A stretch of 64,000 nt of DNA from contig NZ_CP037452.1 in assembly GCF_007754425.1 (NCBI RefSeq), positions 620,001 to 684,000 on the forward strand. Reading direction: 5' to 3'. Below the pieces are notes generated by a model. That model did no database searches. It saw only the letters and a list, made by a program, of their open reading frames with translations, and was not told the origin of the DNA. The translations under genes and the position numbers were made by a program. The stretch's first letter is position 1. Each line of letters begins with the position of its first letter. Below are positions 55,288-64,000 of the stretch, piece by piece. This DNA comes from Gimesia fumaroli. GTDB lineage: Bacteria; Planctomycetota; Planctomycetia; Planctomycetales; Planctomycetaceae.

Positions 55288-56097
55288 ATGTCACGATTGA
55301 TTTTGATAGCGCTGTTTTCTGTGATGATCGGAATTGTGGGCTGCAAAGGAGAAACACCAACAGCTGGTGACCCGGAAGTTCCCGAGGCTGCTTCCAAAGG
55401 TGGAACTCCTACGACAACAGCCGAAGATTATCAGGTACTTCTGAAAACCAGCAAGGGTAACGTTTTGCTGCAGGTCCATCCGGAATGGTCTCCTAAAGGG
55501 GCAGAACGTTTTAAGGAACTCGTTGAAATGGGATTTTATGATAACTGTGCCTTCTTTCGCGTGATTGACGGATTCATGGCACAGGTGGGGATCAATGGTG
55601 ATCCGGCATTACACGCCAAATGGCGCGACAACAATATTCCGGACGATCCTGTCGTGGAATCGAATAAACGGGGGTATGTCTCGTTTGCAAATGCCGGTCC
55701 CGATACTCGTTCTACACAGTTCTTTATCAATTATGGTGACAACTCGAATTTGGATTATGGTTTCTCACCCTTTGCAAAAGTCATTCAAGGCATGGATGTG
55801 GTTGATTCCCTTTACAACGGATATGGTGAAGGCGCTCCCAGCGGCTCCGGGCCCTCTCAAGGCAGAATTGTGGGAGAAGGCAATGCGTACCTGAAAAAAG
55901 AGTTTCCGATGCTGGACTACATCATCAAGGCAACCATCGTCGAAGAAGAGCCCGCCAAGACAGAGGCAAAGTCTGAGTCTGCTGAACCAGAGGCAAAGGA
56001 CGACAAGCAGCCTGCTGAACCGGCGGCTGAAAAGTCTGAGAAGGAAGAGGCAACTGCCGACAAACCCAAAGAGGAAGCAGCAAAGAAAGACGAATAG
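55288..56097 (+). CDS. Cyclophilin-type peptidylprolyl isomerase, lipoprotein
   Basis: 269 residues from ATG 55288. Lipoprotein signal (LIALFSVMIGIVGCKG) with Cys19-like lipobox. Cyclophilin domain (~50-205): FFRVIDGFMAQVGINGDP, GYVSFANAGPDTRSTQFFINYGDN, FSPFAKVIQGMDVVDSL. The C-terminal ~55 residues are low-complexity Glu/Lys/Ala/Pro (EEPAKTEAKSESAEPEAKDD...). A cis-trans prolyl isomerase held at a membrane. Confidence 0.92.
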   Translation: MSRLILIALFSVMIGIVGCKGETPTAGDPEVPEAASKGGTPTTTAEDYQVLLKTSKGNVLLQVHPEWSPKGAERFKELVEMGFYDNCAFFRVIDGFMAQVGINGDPALHAKWRDNNIPDDPVVESNKRGYVSFANAGPDTRSTQFFINYGDNSNLDYGFSPFAKVIQGMDVVDSLYNGYGEGAPSGSGPSQGRIVGEGNAYLKKEFPMLDYIIKATIVEEEPAKTEAKSESAEPEAKDDKQPAEPAAEKSEKEEATADKPKEEAAKKDE

Positions 56098-56104
56098 ACT
56101 TGGT

Positions 56105-57418
56105 TCAATCGTTGACCGGCATACGCACGAAGGGAGCTCGGATACAAGTCAATTGATCCAGCTCCCGGCTGGCGGCCTGGAAGCGGCCTTCTGTCGTACG
56201 ATGGGTCATAATCACTAATGGTACGATCGGGTAGTCCTCGGACTGATCGACTTCGGGTGCTTCGTGCTGTACTAAACTGGCGATACTGATTTCGTGGTCT
56301 CCGAGCACGTTCGTGATATCAGCCAGAACGTGCGGTCGGTCTTCCACATTCAATCGCAAGAAGTAACGCCGGGAGATCTCTTCGCGCGGCATGATGCTGA
56401 TATCCGGGCGAGGATTCCAGAGGTCCAATCGGGGGAACGTGATCGCAGCACGGCCGACGGCCACATCAATCAGGTTGGCGACCACGGCAGAAGCGGTTGC
56501 CATTTGGCCGGCCCCCATACCTGACAGCCAGATTTTGCCCACTGCGTCACCTTCCAGGGCGATCTTGTTGTAGGCATCTTCTACGTGGGCCAATGGGTTG
56601 TCATTGCGAATCAACGTGGGTTGAGCATGCATTTCCAGTTGGCCATCCAAAAGTTTGGCGACTGCCAGTAATTTGACGGTATACCCCAGTTCGTGGGCGT
56701 ATTGTAAATCGGCCAGTGAAAGTGAGTCGATGCCTTGTCTCAGGAACTGGTCCAGGCCAACCTTGATTCCCAGTGCCAGTTGTACCAGGATGCCGAGCTT
56801 CTGGGCAGCGTCGGTTCCATCCACGTCCATCGCTGGATTGGCTTCGGCGTACCCTATTTCCTGAGCAGAGCGGACCGCGTCTTCGTAGCTCACATTATGC
56901 GAAAACATTTGCGTCAGGATGTAATTGCTGGTTCCGTTCAGAATGGCTTCAATCGAAGTAATCTGGTTGGCTGACATCGCTTGAGTCACCGTTTCGATTA
57001 ATGGGACTCCTCCCGCGACTGCTGCTTCAAAGCTGATACAGCGTCCCAGTTCTTTGGCGCGTTGAAACAGACTTTCTCCTTTTTCGCAGAGCAGCGCTTT
57101 GTTCGCGGTCACGACATCTTTACCACTTTCGAGGGTACGCAGCATGATATCGTAAGCCGGATCAATTCCGCCGACGAGTTGAATTACGACGTCGATCGAG
57201 GAATCATTGATGACCGCTTCAATATCGTCGGTGAGTACTTCTGCTGGCAGGTCAATCTCGCGTGGTCTGGAAAGATCTCTCACGACAGCCCGCTTCAGGT
57301 GAATCGGGCGGCCGGCGCGTGTGGTCATTTGTTCGGCGCGGTTGAGCAAGATTTTCGCGACACCAGTACCAACGGTTCCCATACCGATAATGGCCACGTT
57401 TAAAGGAGAAGACGACAT
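56105..57418 (-). CDS. hom: Homoserine dehydrogenase
   Basis: 437 residues. NAD-binding start VAIIGMGTVGTGVAKILL, then VTANKALL, the catalytic-region block SYEDAVRSAQEIGYAEANPAMDVDGTDAAQKLGILV, and a C-terminal ACT domain (RYFLRLNVEDRPHVLADITNVLGDHEISIASLVQ) for feedback control, probably by threonine. Converts aspartate semialdehyde to homoserine in Thr/Met synthesis. Confidence 0.95.
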   Translation of the reverse strand: MSSSPLNVAIIGMGTVGTGVAKILLNRAEQMTTRAGRPIHLKRAVVRDLSRPREIDLPAEVLTDDIEAVINDSSIDVVIQLVGGIDPAYDIMLRTLESGKDVVTANKALLCEKGESLFQRAKELGRCISFEAAVAGGVPLIETVTQAMSANQITSIEAILNGTSNYILTQMFSHNVSYEDAVRSAQEIGYAEANPAMDVDGTDAAQKLGILVQLALGIKVGLDQFLRQGIDSLSLADLQYAHELGYTVKLLAVAKLLDGQLEMHAQPTLIRNDNPLAHVEDAYNKIALEGDAVGKIWLSGMGAGQMATASAVVANLIDVAVGRAAITFPRLDLWNPRPDISIMPREEISRRYFLRLNVEDRPHVLADITNVLGDHEISIASLVQHEAPEVDQSEDYPIVPLVIMTHRTTEGRFQAASRELDQLTCIRAPFVRMPVND

Positions 57419-57649
57419 TCCAGATTCCTGAATTTGTAAACACGGTGAATTGTAGCGAGGGGCTTAAATATCAGCACCGTACTATAGACGGTCCTCGGGG
57501 TGAGTGGAACCATGGCTAGAGAAATCAGTTGATTTCATCGTCATAATATCGGGAAATATGTCGATTTTACGGGTCAGTTTACGACAAATATCTCAAGATT
57601 CCAAGGGGGGGAACATGTTCAACTGATTGTGTGATGTGATAAAGCGAAG

Positions 57650-58300
57650 TCAGTCGCAGGAAAGTAACTCTTTACCGCCAACAAAATTTTTCCAGCAAGC
57701 ATATTTTTCATGCTTTACCTGTTGGAGCAGAACCGGATTACGACTGGGTTTTGCCGGTTTCTGCAGCAGTTTCATGCCAGCCTGAGAGGGCGTGCGACCT
57801 CCTTTTTTGGTATTACAACGGCGACAGGCACTGACAATATTTTCCCAGCTCATGCCGCCTCCGTGAGAGCGGGGGACGACGTGATCCAGACTAAGCTGCT
57901 TCACCCCGAATTTCTTCTGGCAGTACTGGCAGCGATAGCTGTCTCTGATAAAGATGTTGCGGCGGTTAAACTTGATGGTATTGTTGGGGATGCGATCATA
58001 GCGAAGCAGGCGAACGACACGGGGAACCTGGATTTCAAAATTGACGGTCAGAATCCAGTCTTCCAGTTCCGTTCGTTCATTGAACTCTGACCTCAGCCCA
58101 CTGATTTCAATCCAGGAACCGAAGTCATAGTTCATGAAGGTGCCATCTTCCACACTGATGACTTCCGCAATGTCTTTACTCAATAGACAAAAGGCCCGCT
58201 TGGCGGAGATGACGTGAACCGGCGAATAAGTCTTGTTCAACGCCAACACGCTCGCCTGCATGGCGCTGGACTGTGCCTTACCGGTAGTTGCAGATATCAT
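57650..58300 (-). CDS. HNH endonuclease
   Basis: 216 residues from ATG 58300 (MISATTGK); ATG 58261 is also possible. The N-terminal ~120 residues (ASVLALNKTYSPVHVISAKRAFCLL) are typical of a widespread bacterial HNH group. The HNH domain has CQYCQKKFG, LSLDHVVPRSHGG, NIVSACRRCNTKKGGRTP: two CxxC zinc pairs and the DHVVPRSHGG-N-CxxCN-K core. Function in cells is not established. Confidence 0.88.
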   Translation of the reverse strand: MISATTGKAQSSAMQASVLALNKTYSPVHVISAKRAFCLLSKDIAEVISVEDGTFMNYDFGSWIEISGLRSEFNERTELEDWILTVNFEIQVPRVVRLLRYDRIPNNTIKFNRRNIFIRDSYRCQYCQKKFGVKQLSLDHVVPRSHGGGMSWENIVSACRRCNTKKGGRTPSQAGMKLLQKPAKPSRNPVLLQQVKHEKYACWKNFVGGKELLSCD

Positions 58301-58612
58301 ATGCCGCCCACCCTCCAGATCATTGAGCAAGGTTATGGCAATATCGGGGTACGATGAAAATCGAAGCGACTCAATAGTAAAGAAACATTTGAATTGACGG
58401 GCATAATACCTTAACTGGTGCTGCAGTCAATTAAAATTTGCAAAATCCTTAGTTGAATCAGGCGCGTACCTTTACCGCAGATATTTTACACTTTGGGGGG
58501 GATCCCGATCAACTGTTACCGGGGAGATGGGGCAAAATGTATACTGAAATGGATCAGTCGCTTCATCAGTCTCAAAGAGTGTTGATGAAGCGACTATTAA
58601 GCCAATATGAGA
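58301..58612. other. Intergenic region with strong hairpin
   Basis: 312 nt between minus-strand genes. It contains the perfect 13-bp hairpin at 58556-58595 near the serA stop and presumably the promoter of the HNH gene. No gene is supported. Confidence 0.5.
58556..58595 (-). terminator. Perfect 13-bp hairpin just after serA
   Basis: Arms 58556-58568 (AGTCGCTTCATCA) and 58583-58595 are exact complements with a 14-nt loop, 17 nt past the serA stop. The T-tract is poor (GATCCATTT), so it may be an RNA-stabilising 3' hairpin rather than a strict terminator. Confidence 0.5.
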
Positions 58613-60238
58613 TTATTGCAACCAGGATAGCGGAGCGGTTGCAGGCGGCATTTTAATGAGTTTCACGCAGGAAACTTCTTTATGGCTGGAAACTTCTGCG
58701 ATTGCCGCTTCAGGAACTTCGCCATCCACATTGAGGACCGCGATGGCTTCGCCACCCGGCTGGTTTTGCAGGCGGCCTAAAGCCATATGAGCGATATTGA
58801 CATTGTGATTACCCAGGACAGTGCCGATATAGCCGATCAGGCCGGGGACATCATTGTGCCGATAAATCAGCAGGTTGCCATCAAGGTACGCATCGAGGTA
58901 GAACTCGTCCAGTTTTGTCAGACGCAGGAAGTCCTGTCCGAAGATCGTACCAGCAGCAGAGCATTTTCCGTCTTCGGTTTCAACGGTGGCGCTGATCAGT
59001 GTTGAAAGCGTACCCGCTTCTGTTGAGCGAGATTCCGAAATGTCGATGCCACGTTCTTTCGCGAAGACAGTGGCGTTCACGATATTCACGTCGGCTTCGA
59101 AGGCGTTGGAGAGCAAACCGGCGGCAAAGCTGGAAGTGATCAGTTTAGTCTGTTTTTCAGCTACTTCTCCGCGATACTGAATTTGAACATTCTTAAGACT
59201 GCCTTTAGTCTGTTGAGATAAGAACAGTCCCAGTCGATGTCCCAGTTCGATATGTGGTTTGAGATCTGCCATCTCCGCTCCTGAAACAGGAATCATATTG
59301 ATGGCGTGACGAATTTCATTTTTCGTCAGAAAGTCGGAAATGATTTCTGCGGCTTCCAGAGCGACCATTTCTTGAGCTTCATCGGTTGAAGCGCCCAGGT
59401 GCGGTGTTGCGAGCATGTTCGGGGCATTGATCAGACGCCGGTTTTCTGGGGGTTCCTGTGTGAAAACGTCACAGGCTGCGCCGGCGACTTTACCAGATTC
59501 CAGTGCATCGGCCAGATCGTCTTCATTAACAATACCTCCCCGTGCACAGTTGATGATTCGAACTCCAGGACGCATCGTGGCGATGCGCTCGGCATTGATC
59601 AGGTCACGTGTTTCGTCTGTTAAGGGAGTATGCACCGTCAGGAAGTCACAGTGCTTGACCAGTTCATCGACTTCTTTATAGAGCTCAATGCCATACTCGG
59701 CTGCGCGTTCGGCTGACATAAAGGGATCATATCCGATGACCTTCATTTCCAAACCTTGTGCCCGTTGCGCTACGGAAAGTCCGATTCGACCTAACCCAAT
59801 GATTGCCAGAGTTTTGCCGGCAACCTGAGTTCCGGTCAATTTTTTACGCTCCCATTTTCCTTCTTTCATGGTGGCGTAAGCCGGGCCGATATTACGGGCC
59901 AGTGACATCATTAAGGCAATCGTCTGTTCCGCAGTACTGGTGGTATTTCCAGCCGGCGTATTCATCACAACGATCCCTTCCCGTGTGGCGGCAGCACGGT
60001 CGATGTTATCGACGCCAACACCGGCTCGTACGATCGCCTTCAATCGGGGCTGATCTTTCAGAACTTCTTCTGTCAGTTTCGTGGCACTACGAATAATGAT
60101 TCCGTCTGCCGACTTGAGTGCTTCCCGTACTTCTTCCGGCGAAAGACCGGAGCGGATATCCAATTCAATTTCCGGATTGTCCTCAAGAACTTTAAGACCG
60201 GCTGGCGAAAGGTTGTCCGTGATCAGGACTCGGTACAT
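58613..60238 (-). CDS. serA: D-3-phosphoglycerate dehydrogenase
   Basis: 541 residues from ATG 60238 (MYRVLITD). Long-form SerA: substrate/nucleotide domains with RAGVGVDNIDRAAATREGI, LAIIGLGRIG, INCARGGIVNEDDL and LATPHLGASTDEAQ (catalytic His); then the ~150-residue intervening domain (YRGEVAEKQTKLITSSFAAGLL) and a C-terminal ACT domain (NLLIYRHNDVPGLIGYIGTVLGNHNVNIAHMALGR). First step of serine synthesis, probably serine-inhibited. Confidence 0.96.
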   Translation of the reverse strand: MYRVLITDNLSPAGLKVLEDNPEIELDIRSGLSPEEVREALKSADGIIIRSATKLTEEVLKDQPRLKAIVRAGVGVDNIDRAAATREGIVVMNTPAGNTTSTAEQTIALMMSLARNIGPAYATMKEGKWERKKLTGTQVAGKTLAIIGLGRIGLSVAQRAQGLEMKVIGYDPFMSAERAAEYGIELYKEVDELVKHCDFLTVHTPLTDETRDLINAERIATMRPGVRIINCARGGIVNEDDLADALESGKVAGAACDVFTQEPPENRRLINAPNMLATPHLGASTDEAQEMVALEAAEIISDFLTKNEIRHAINMIPVSGAEMADLKPHIELGHRLGLFLSQQTKGSLKNVQIQYRGEVAEKQTKLITSSFAAGLLSNAFEADVNIVNATVFAKERGIDISESRSTEAGTLSTLISATVETEDGKCSAAGTIFGQDFLRLTKLDEFYLDAYLDGNLLIYRHNDVPGLIGYIGTVLGNHNVNIAHMALGRLQNQPGGEAIAVLNVDGEVPEAAIAEVSSHKEVSCVKLIKMPPATAPLSWLQ

Positions 60239-60548
60239 GGAACTCACTCGCTTAATAAATACATGGAAAAAAGGTCAGGGAAATCACAACGACTCCCTAA
60301 TGATACAGAGGTATCGTCCCTTAGCATAGTTCGCCAAAAAATCGCGCCAAGGCAAACGGCACTGCAAAGTCGGGAAATCCAAAAACAGTTTAATACTCTT
60401 TGGGGTGAGTTTCGTTTTTAAGAAGGAAACCATCAATTTCCGCCTGTAAAGGGGATAACCTCAGCGCAAATCAGTATGATATTCTGTGCACATTCTGCTG
60501 AGGTTATCAGGGATTACTATTTTTGAGAATTCATCGAAGAAGATAGAT
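60239..60548. other. Divergent intergenic region with 12-bp inverted repeat
   Basis: 310 nt between serA and the TAXI gene. A perfect inverted repeat, GATAACCTCAGC (60454-60465) and GCTGAGGTTATC (60497-60508), lies 41 nt ahead of the TAXI start. Its 31-nt loop is AT-rich, so it may be an operator pair or an RNA hairpin over the start region. Confidence 0.6.
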
Positions 60549-61943
60549 ATGAAACGTTCTTTATTTAAAATTCTGATTGTGCTCCTGCTCATTTTCTTGC
60601 CGGTGATCCTGCATCAGACCTATCGCTGGATGACGGCATTTCCGACTCAGATTACCATTGCCGCCGGTCATCCAGAAGGTCGATATCATGGAATGGCTGT
60701 GCAACTGAAAGCGATGCTGGAGCAACGCTTGCCGATCAACGTGCAAATTTTGGAGACGAAAGGCTCGCTGGAAAACCTGGAATTATTACGTCATGGAAAA
60801 GTCGATCTGGCATTTTACCAGCCGGGAGCCGAGGATGCGTTATCGATACTGAAACCAGAAAGGAAAGCGCAGCCAAAGTTGATGGTGCAACCAGAGGATC
60901 AGATCTGTTTCATTGCGAATCTATATTCACAGGTTTTGCATATCATTGTGCCCGCTGATTCCGACATCAAAAGTGTAGGAGATCTCAAGCGGCGCAGAAT
61001 TGCCATTGGTGATCAGGGATCGGGAGATCTGGCAGCCAGCCTGCCGCTCTTACGACATTTACAACTCAACATGGATCAGATCGAACCCGCATATTTATCC
61101 TATCACGAAATCGAAGATCAATTTGAAGAGAAGACACTGGATGCGGCGATCGTGACAGTAGGGATCGAAGCGCCTGTGTTGCATGATTTACTGGAGACAG
61201 GCAATTATCGCATTCTGGAAATTCCCTTTACCGGTGCACTGACTCGGAAGGCATCTCATTTTTATGAATATGAAATTCCAGCTGGTATGTTTCGAACGCA
61301 GGAACCGATTGTACCGGAAAGTAATCTGCAGACCGTTGCCTGTGGTGCGCATCTACTGACGCGGCAATCGTTGGCTGATCCTCTAATTGCAGAAGTGACT
61401 GGGATTATTCTGCATCAGAATTTTTCGCGTCAGATGCATTTAAACGAACTGTTTGCTGCAGGATATGAATTTGCCCAAGACAATCAGGGCTTTCCCGTGC
61501 ATTCTGGTGCAGATCATGTTTATAACCCTGAACTGAAACCATTTCTGAATTCTGATTTTGTCGAAGCAACAGAGGGGATGCGATCATTTCTTGTATCGGT
61601 GCTGATTGCCGCCTATTTGTTATTTCGATGGGTTCAGAAGCGGCGTTCTAAAGCAAAGGAGCACAGGTTGGATCGCTATATCAGGCAGCTTGTGGAGATT
61701 GAAAACAAACAAATGCAGGTAGATGGAAACAATCAGGATGATGGTCCTGCGTTACAGACGCTGCTCGATGACGTAACCAGTCTACGTCAGAGTACATTGG
61801 AGCAGTTCTCAGCACACGAATTGAATGAAGATCGGGCTACCGATGCATTTCTGGAGATGTGCCATGCGTTGAGTGATAAAATTAACGCTAAACTTTTAGG
61901 CTGGAAAATTGATCGCATGGGTGAGAAAATAAGTAAATCTTAA
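60549..61943 (+). CDS. Membrane-tethered TAXI-family solute-binding protein
   Basis: 464 residues from ATG 60549 (MKRSLFK). An N-terminal membrane/signal helix (ILIVLLLIFLPVILH), then a TAXI-type TRAP solute-binding domain (~30-340: ITIAAGHPEGRYHGMAVQLK, GSLENLELLRHGKVDLAF, VGDLKRRRIAIGDQGSG). A second membrane helix (~365-385, FLVSVLIAAYLLFRWVQ) and a cytoplasmic helical/coiled tail (~390-464) follow. No TRAP permease gene is nearby, so a sensor or regulator-like role is possible instead of transport. Confidence 0.75.
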   Translation: MKRSLFKILIVLLLIFLPVILHQTYRWMTAFPTQITIAAGHPEGRYHGMAVQLKAMLEQRLPINVQILETKGSLENLELLRHGKVDLAFYQPGAEDALSILKPERKAQPKLMVQPEDQICFIANLYSQVLHIIVPADSDIKSVGDLKRRRIAIGDQGSGDLAASLPLLRHLQLNMDQIEPAYLSYHEIEDQFEEKTLDAAIVTVGIEAPVLHDLLETGNYRILEIPFTGALTRKASHFYEYEIPAGMFRTQEPIVPESNLQTVACGAHLLTRQSLADPLIAEVTGIILHQNFSRQMHLNELFAAGYEFAQDNQGFPVHSGADHVYNPELKPFLNSDFVEATEGMRSFLVSVLIAAYLLFRWVQKRRSKAKEHRLDRYIRQLVEIENKQMQVDGNNQDDGPALQTLLDDVTSLRQSTLEQFSAHELNEDRATDAFLEMCHALSDKINAKLLGWKIDRMGEKISKS

Positions 61944-62005
61944 ACGAGCAATCGCGTCGTAAGTGGTTCATCGACGGTCATACTTATTTTTTCCGGAATC
62001 GGGTT

Positions 62006-62680
62006 ATGCTGGCTAACGCCAATTTTATCAATGGTTTATGGATCTTACTGGGAATCATTGTCTGTTATCTGTTCGTTTTGATTCCCATTCTGATTTATTA
62101 TGCGATTCAACATATGAGGTCTCCTCAATTAATCTTGTTGCCTGAAGAAGACTGGAATGATTTTCTGACGGAAAAATGTAAGATCGAGTCCGATTGGGCT
62201 CAGTCAATGCGGTATGAAATGGTGGGCATTTATCGTTGGCAACAGAATTTTATTCTTGCCTGGGAGAGTGTGAATGACGCGACTTTTTTTCAAGTCACAC
62301 TGTCGCCTTACGGACGATTTCACAGTTTTACGACAGTCTTTGAAGAAGACTATTCTCTGGTGACGGCCAACGATCGGGAGTCGTTGATTTTTCCTGCGCC
62401 TCCCCGGCGGTTTGTGCAGTCGTTTGGGATTGAGCAGACAGATCTTCTAAGTGATAAGCACCTGACTGCGGTCGACGATCTGATGAAAATCAAACATCTT
62501 CAACTGCGGGAGCAATTGCCGTGTTTTGAAGAAGACTATCTCAGCAGCATTCAGCAACAGCACGAACATGTCCGGTCGGTACTGTTTTATCCGATTCGAG
62601 GGATCTGGTGGTATCATATCGGACGTCGGGCCAAATTTAACCGACCGATCGATTTGCAGCAGGCCGTTTTAGACAACTGA
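62006..62680 (+). CDS. Hypothetical membrane-anchored protein
   Basis: 224 residues. One N-terminal membrane helix (LWILLGIIVCYLFVLIPILIYYAI) and a soluble domain with many aromatic and acidic residues (RWQQNFILAWESVNDATFFQVTLSPYGRFHSF; LPCFEEDYLSSIQQQHEHV). No domain is recognised. It starts 62 nt after the TAXI gene on the same strand, so the two may be co-transcribed. Convergent with trmB. Confidence 0.55.
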   Translation: MLANANFINGLWILLGIIVCYLFVLIPILIYYAIQHMRSPQLILLPEEDWNDFLTEKCKIESDWAQSMRYEMVGIYRWQQNFILAWESVNDATFFQVTLSPYGRFHSFTTVFEEDYSLVTANDRESLIFPAPPRRFVQSFGIEQTDLLSDKHLTAVDDLMKIKHLQLREQLPCFEEDYLSSIQQQHEHVRSVLFYPIRGIWWYHIGRRAKFNRPIDLQQAVLDN

Positions 62681-62711
62681 TCTGGCAACGAATGGGCTAG
62701 TACGGCGTGGT

Positions 62712-63341
62712 TTACTTTTGAAGTTCCCAGAGCCCACGGTGTATTTTCCAGCCTTCATTTCGTTTTTTTCGTTCGAAGCTGGTCTGATAATCCATGTCGT
62801 GTTCGGGGAGGCTCTCCTGCGGCGCTTCCCGCTGAACAAACTGAGGGGCATGGTCCATCAGATTTTTGACTCGTTCGAAATAGTCTTCCACATCAGTCCA
62901 AAAATGAAGTTCTCCACCATTCTTGAGTGCCTTGGTGATCCGGGTAACAAAGACATCCGTAAAGATGCGGCGTTTATGATGCCGTTTTTTCCACCAGGGA
63001 TCAGGGAAGTAAACGTGTACTTCCGAGATTGAAGAATCCGAGATGAATTTATCAAAGGCAATGCGAGCATCGCCGCCCAATACGCGGGCATTCGGCCGTT
63101 CGGCTTTGAGTAATCTTGTCGCAGCCCGCCGCCCTTCACGGTAATCAATTTCCATACCCAGAAAGTTTTTATCGGGGCTGGCGCCACTGGCATTGAACAA
63201 GAATAAACCACGACCGGCTCCCACGTCCAGAACCACCGGATTGTCATTGTCAAAGAAATCAGACCAGTCGAAGGGACCTTCCAGATCTTCTAAAGTTTGA
63301 AAATAGGGTTTGAGGTCTTTGGTAGGTTTAGAACGCGACAT
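62712..63341 (-). CDS. trmB: tRNA (guanine-46-N7)-methyltransferase
   Basis: 209 residues. SAM-binding VLDVGAGRGLFLF, LGMEIDYREGRRAA, GGDARIAF, the VYFPDPWWKKRHHKRRIF signature of TrmB, and ELHFWTDVEDYFERV. Complete and normal length. Divergent from the CinA-like gene (127 nt). Confidence 0.93.
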   Translation of the reverse strand: MSRSKPTKDLKPYFQTLEDLEGPFDWSDFFDNDNPVVLDVGAGRGLFLFNASGASPDKNFLGMEIDYREGRRAATRLLKAERPNARVLGGDARIAFDKFISDSSISEVHVYFPDPWWKKRHHKRRIFTDVFVTRITKALKNGGELHFWTDVEDYFERVKNLMDHAPQFVQREAPQESLPEHDMDYQTSFERKKRNEGWKIHRGLWELQK

Positions 63342-63467
63342 GATTCGGGAAGTGGAACTTTCAGATTCTGCGAGAAGGTAATAATTACAACGTCCACACT
63401 GTAGAATAGATGGCGTGATGTGTAAATTATCAATCGAGGGCAGAAGGTTGTTTTTTGGGAGATCCCG

Positions 63468-64000
63468 ATGTTACCCGAGTTTTTAATCCAGGCTGCGACA
63501 CAGGTCAAAGGGGCCCTGACACGACAGGGGCAGAGACTGGTTCTTGCTGAGAGCTGTACCGGAGGCCTGGTTGCGAACTTATTAACGAGCTTGCCCGGGA
63601 TTTCTGAGTACTTTTGTGGTTCTGCAGTGGTTTACCGCTGGGATACCAAAATGAAATGGCTTGGAGTGAAGCCGGAAACATTGGAGGAATATACGGATGT
63701 GAGCATTGAGACCGCTTGCGAGATGGCACTGGGAGTTTTGAGACAAACCCCGGAAGCATCGGTGGCTGCTTCGATAACGGGGCATCTGGGGCCGGATGCC
63801 CCCCAGCAACAGGATGGGGTGATTTGTATTGCAGTCGCGATGCGAACGGTGCCCGGTTTCGATAGTCCTCCCGAACTTTTTACCGTGAAAACCTTTCAAT
63901 GTGATGCTCTGATGGAAGAAATGCCGCTCGATATTCAGACTGGTGCTGATTTCACACTCCGGCAGCACAGGCAGCTTGCCGCCGCCCGTCAGATGCTGAA
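63468..64000 (+). CDS. CinA C-terminal-type amidohydrolase, 3' end beyond window
   Basis: ATG 63468 opens a frame without a stop through the right edge (177 codons seen). It has the CinA/PncC signature LVLAESCTGGLVANLLTSLPGISEYFCGSAVVY and a changed glycine motif SITGHLGPDAPQQQDGVICIAV. Standalone proteins of this type are nicotinamide-nucleotide amidases (NMN to NaMN), so this is probably a PncC-like enzyme. Because the ORF is cut, its full length and any extra domain are unknown. Confidence 0.85.
   Translation, partial: MLPEFLIQAATQVKGALTRQGQRLVLAESCTGGLVANLLTSLPGISEYFCGSAVVYRWDTKMKWLGVKPETLEEYTDVSIETACEMALGVLRQTPEASVAASITGHLGPDAPQQQDGVICIAVAMRTVPGFDSPPELFTVKTFQCDALMEEMPLDIQTGADFTLRQHRQLAAARQML

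Noticed and set aside
1-64000. CRISPR array, rRNA genes or complete insertion sequence
   Set aside because: No regularly spaced direct repeats, no rRNA-like blocks, and only broken transposase pieces were seen.

Overview
The window looks like chromosomal DNA of a planctomycete, probably a Planctomycetaceae/Gimesia-like bacterium. The main pointer is a DUF1559 protein (9160-10281) with a prepilin-type N-terminus, a hallmark of the phylum. DUF1573, DUF1080-like, DUF1572 (DinB-like) and GYF_2 proteins agree with this. No species can be assigned from sequence reading alone.

Layout. (1) 1-5431 is the right-hand part of an integrated mobile element: the 3' part of a replication-relaxation-type gene, a poorly readable ORF, two small paralogous proteins each preceded by a similar stem-loop, a very cysteine-rich protein, an excisionase-like helix-turn-helix protein and a tyrosine integrase. 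(2) 5460-17052 is bounded by two near-identical 30-nt sequences (28/30 matches) that look like attachment sites; the second lies just beyond the terminator of a tRNA-Leu(GAG) gene. Inside are two mostly minus-strand envelope/secretome operons (DUF1559, esterase, LolA-like, GYF_2; and DUF1573, LolA-like, small Cys-rich secreted protein, GT-C glycosyltransferase) and a debris field at 15.9-17.0 kb holding a decayed copy of the glycosyltransferase and two unrelated IS3-type transposase fragments. (3) 17.1-64 kb is ordinary-looking chromosome.

The chromosomal part carries a large BNR-repeat/CBM9-like exported protein, a divergent RNase HII-like protein, and a probable amino-sugar recycling group (SSS symporter, MurQ, BadF-type kinase). 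After these come an SDR, an aspartoacylase-like protein, a SurA/parvulin isomerase, an MscS channel, a ROK regulator, a DinB-like protein, a polytopic membrane protein, an SGNH hydrolase and an NhaD-like antiporter. A signalling block follows: HDOD-GGDEF protein, CheY, CheX, a tiny protein with a histidine-kinase-like H-box, and a NarL-type regulator. The rest is mostly housekeeping: aldo/keto reductase, SRAP protein, HAD phosphatase, ExeA-like ATPase, RsmE, sugar-phosphate-isomerase-like protein, LeuRS, HerA-like ATPase, thioesterase, fructokinase, cyclophilin, homoserine dehydrogenase, HNH nuclease, SerA, a membrane-tethered TAXI protein, TrmB and the start of a CinA/PncC-type gene cut by the right edge.

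The best candidates for undescribed biology are the twin-unit mobile element on the left with its inverted repeats, the 11.6-kb segment between att-like copies, the AT-rich four-gene operon inside it, the RNase HII-like protein whose GRG motif reads GYG, and the H-box mini-protein beside a NarL regulator. Coordinates, strands and motifs are read from the sequence; family names rest on recognised motifs; no database search was possible.
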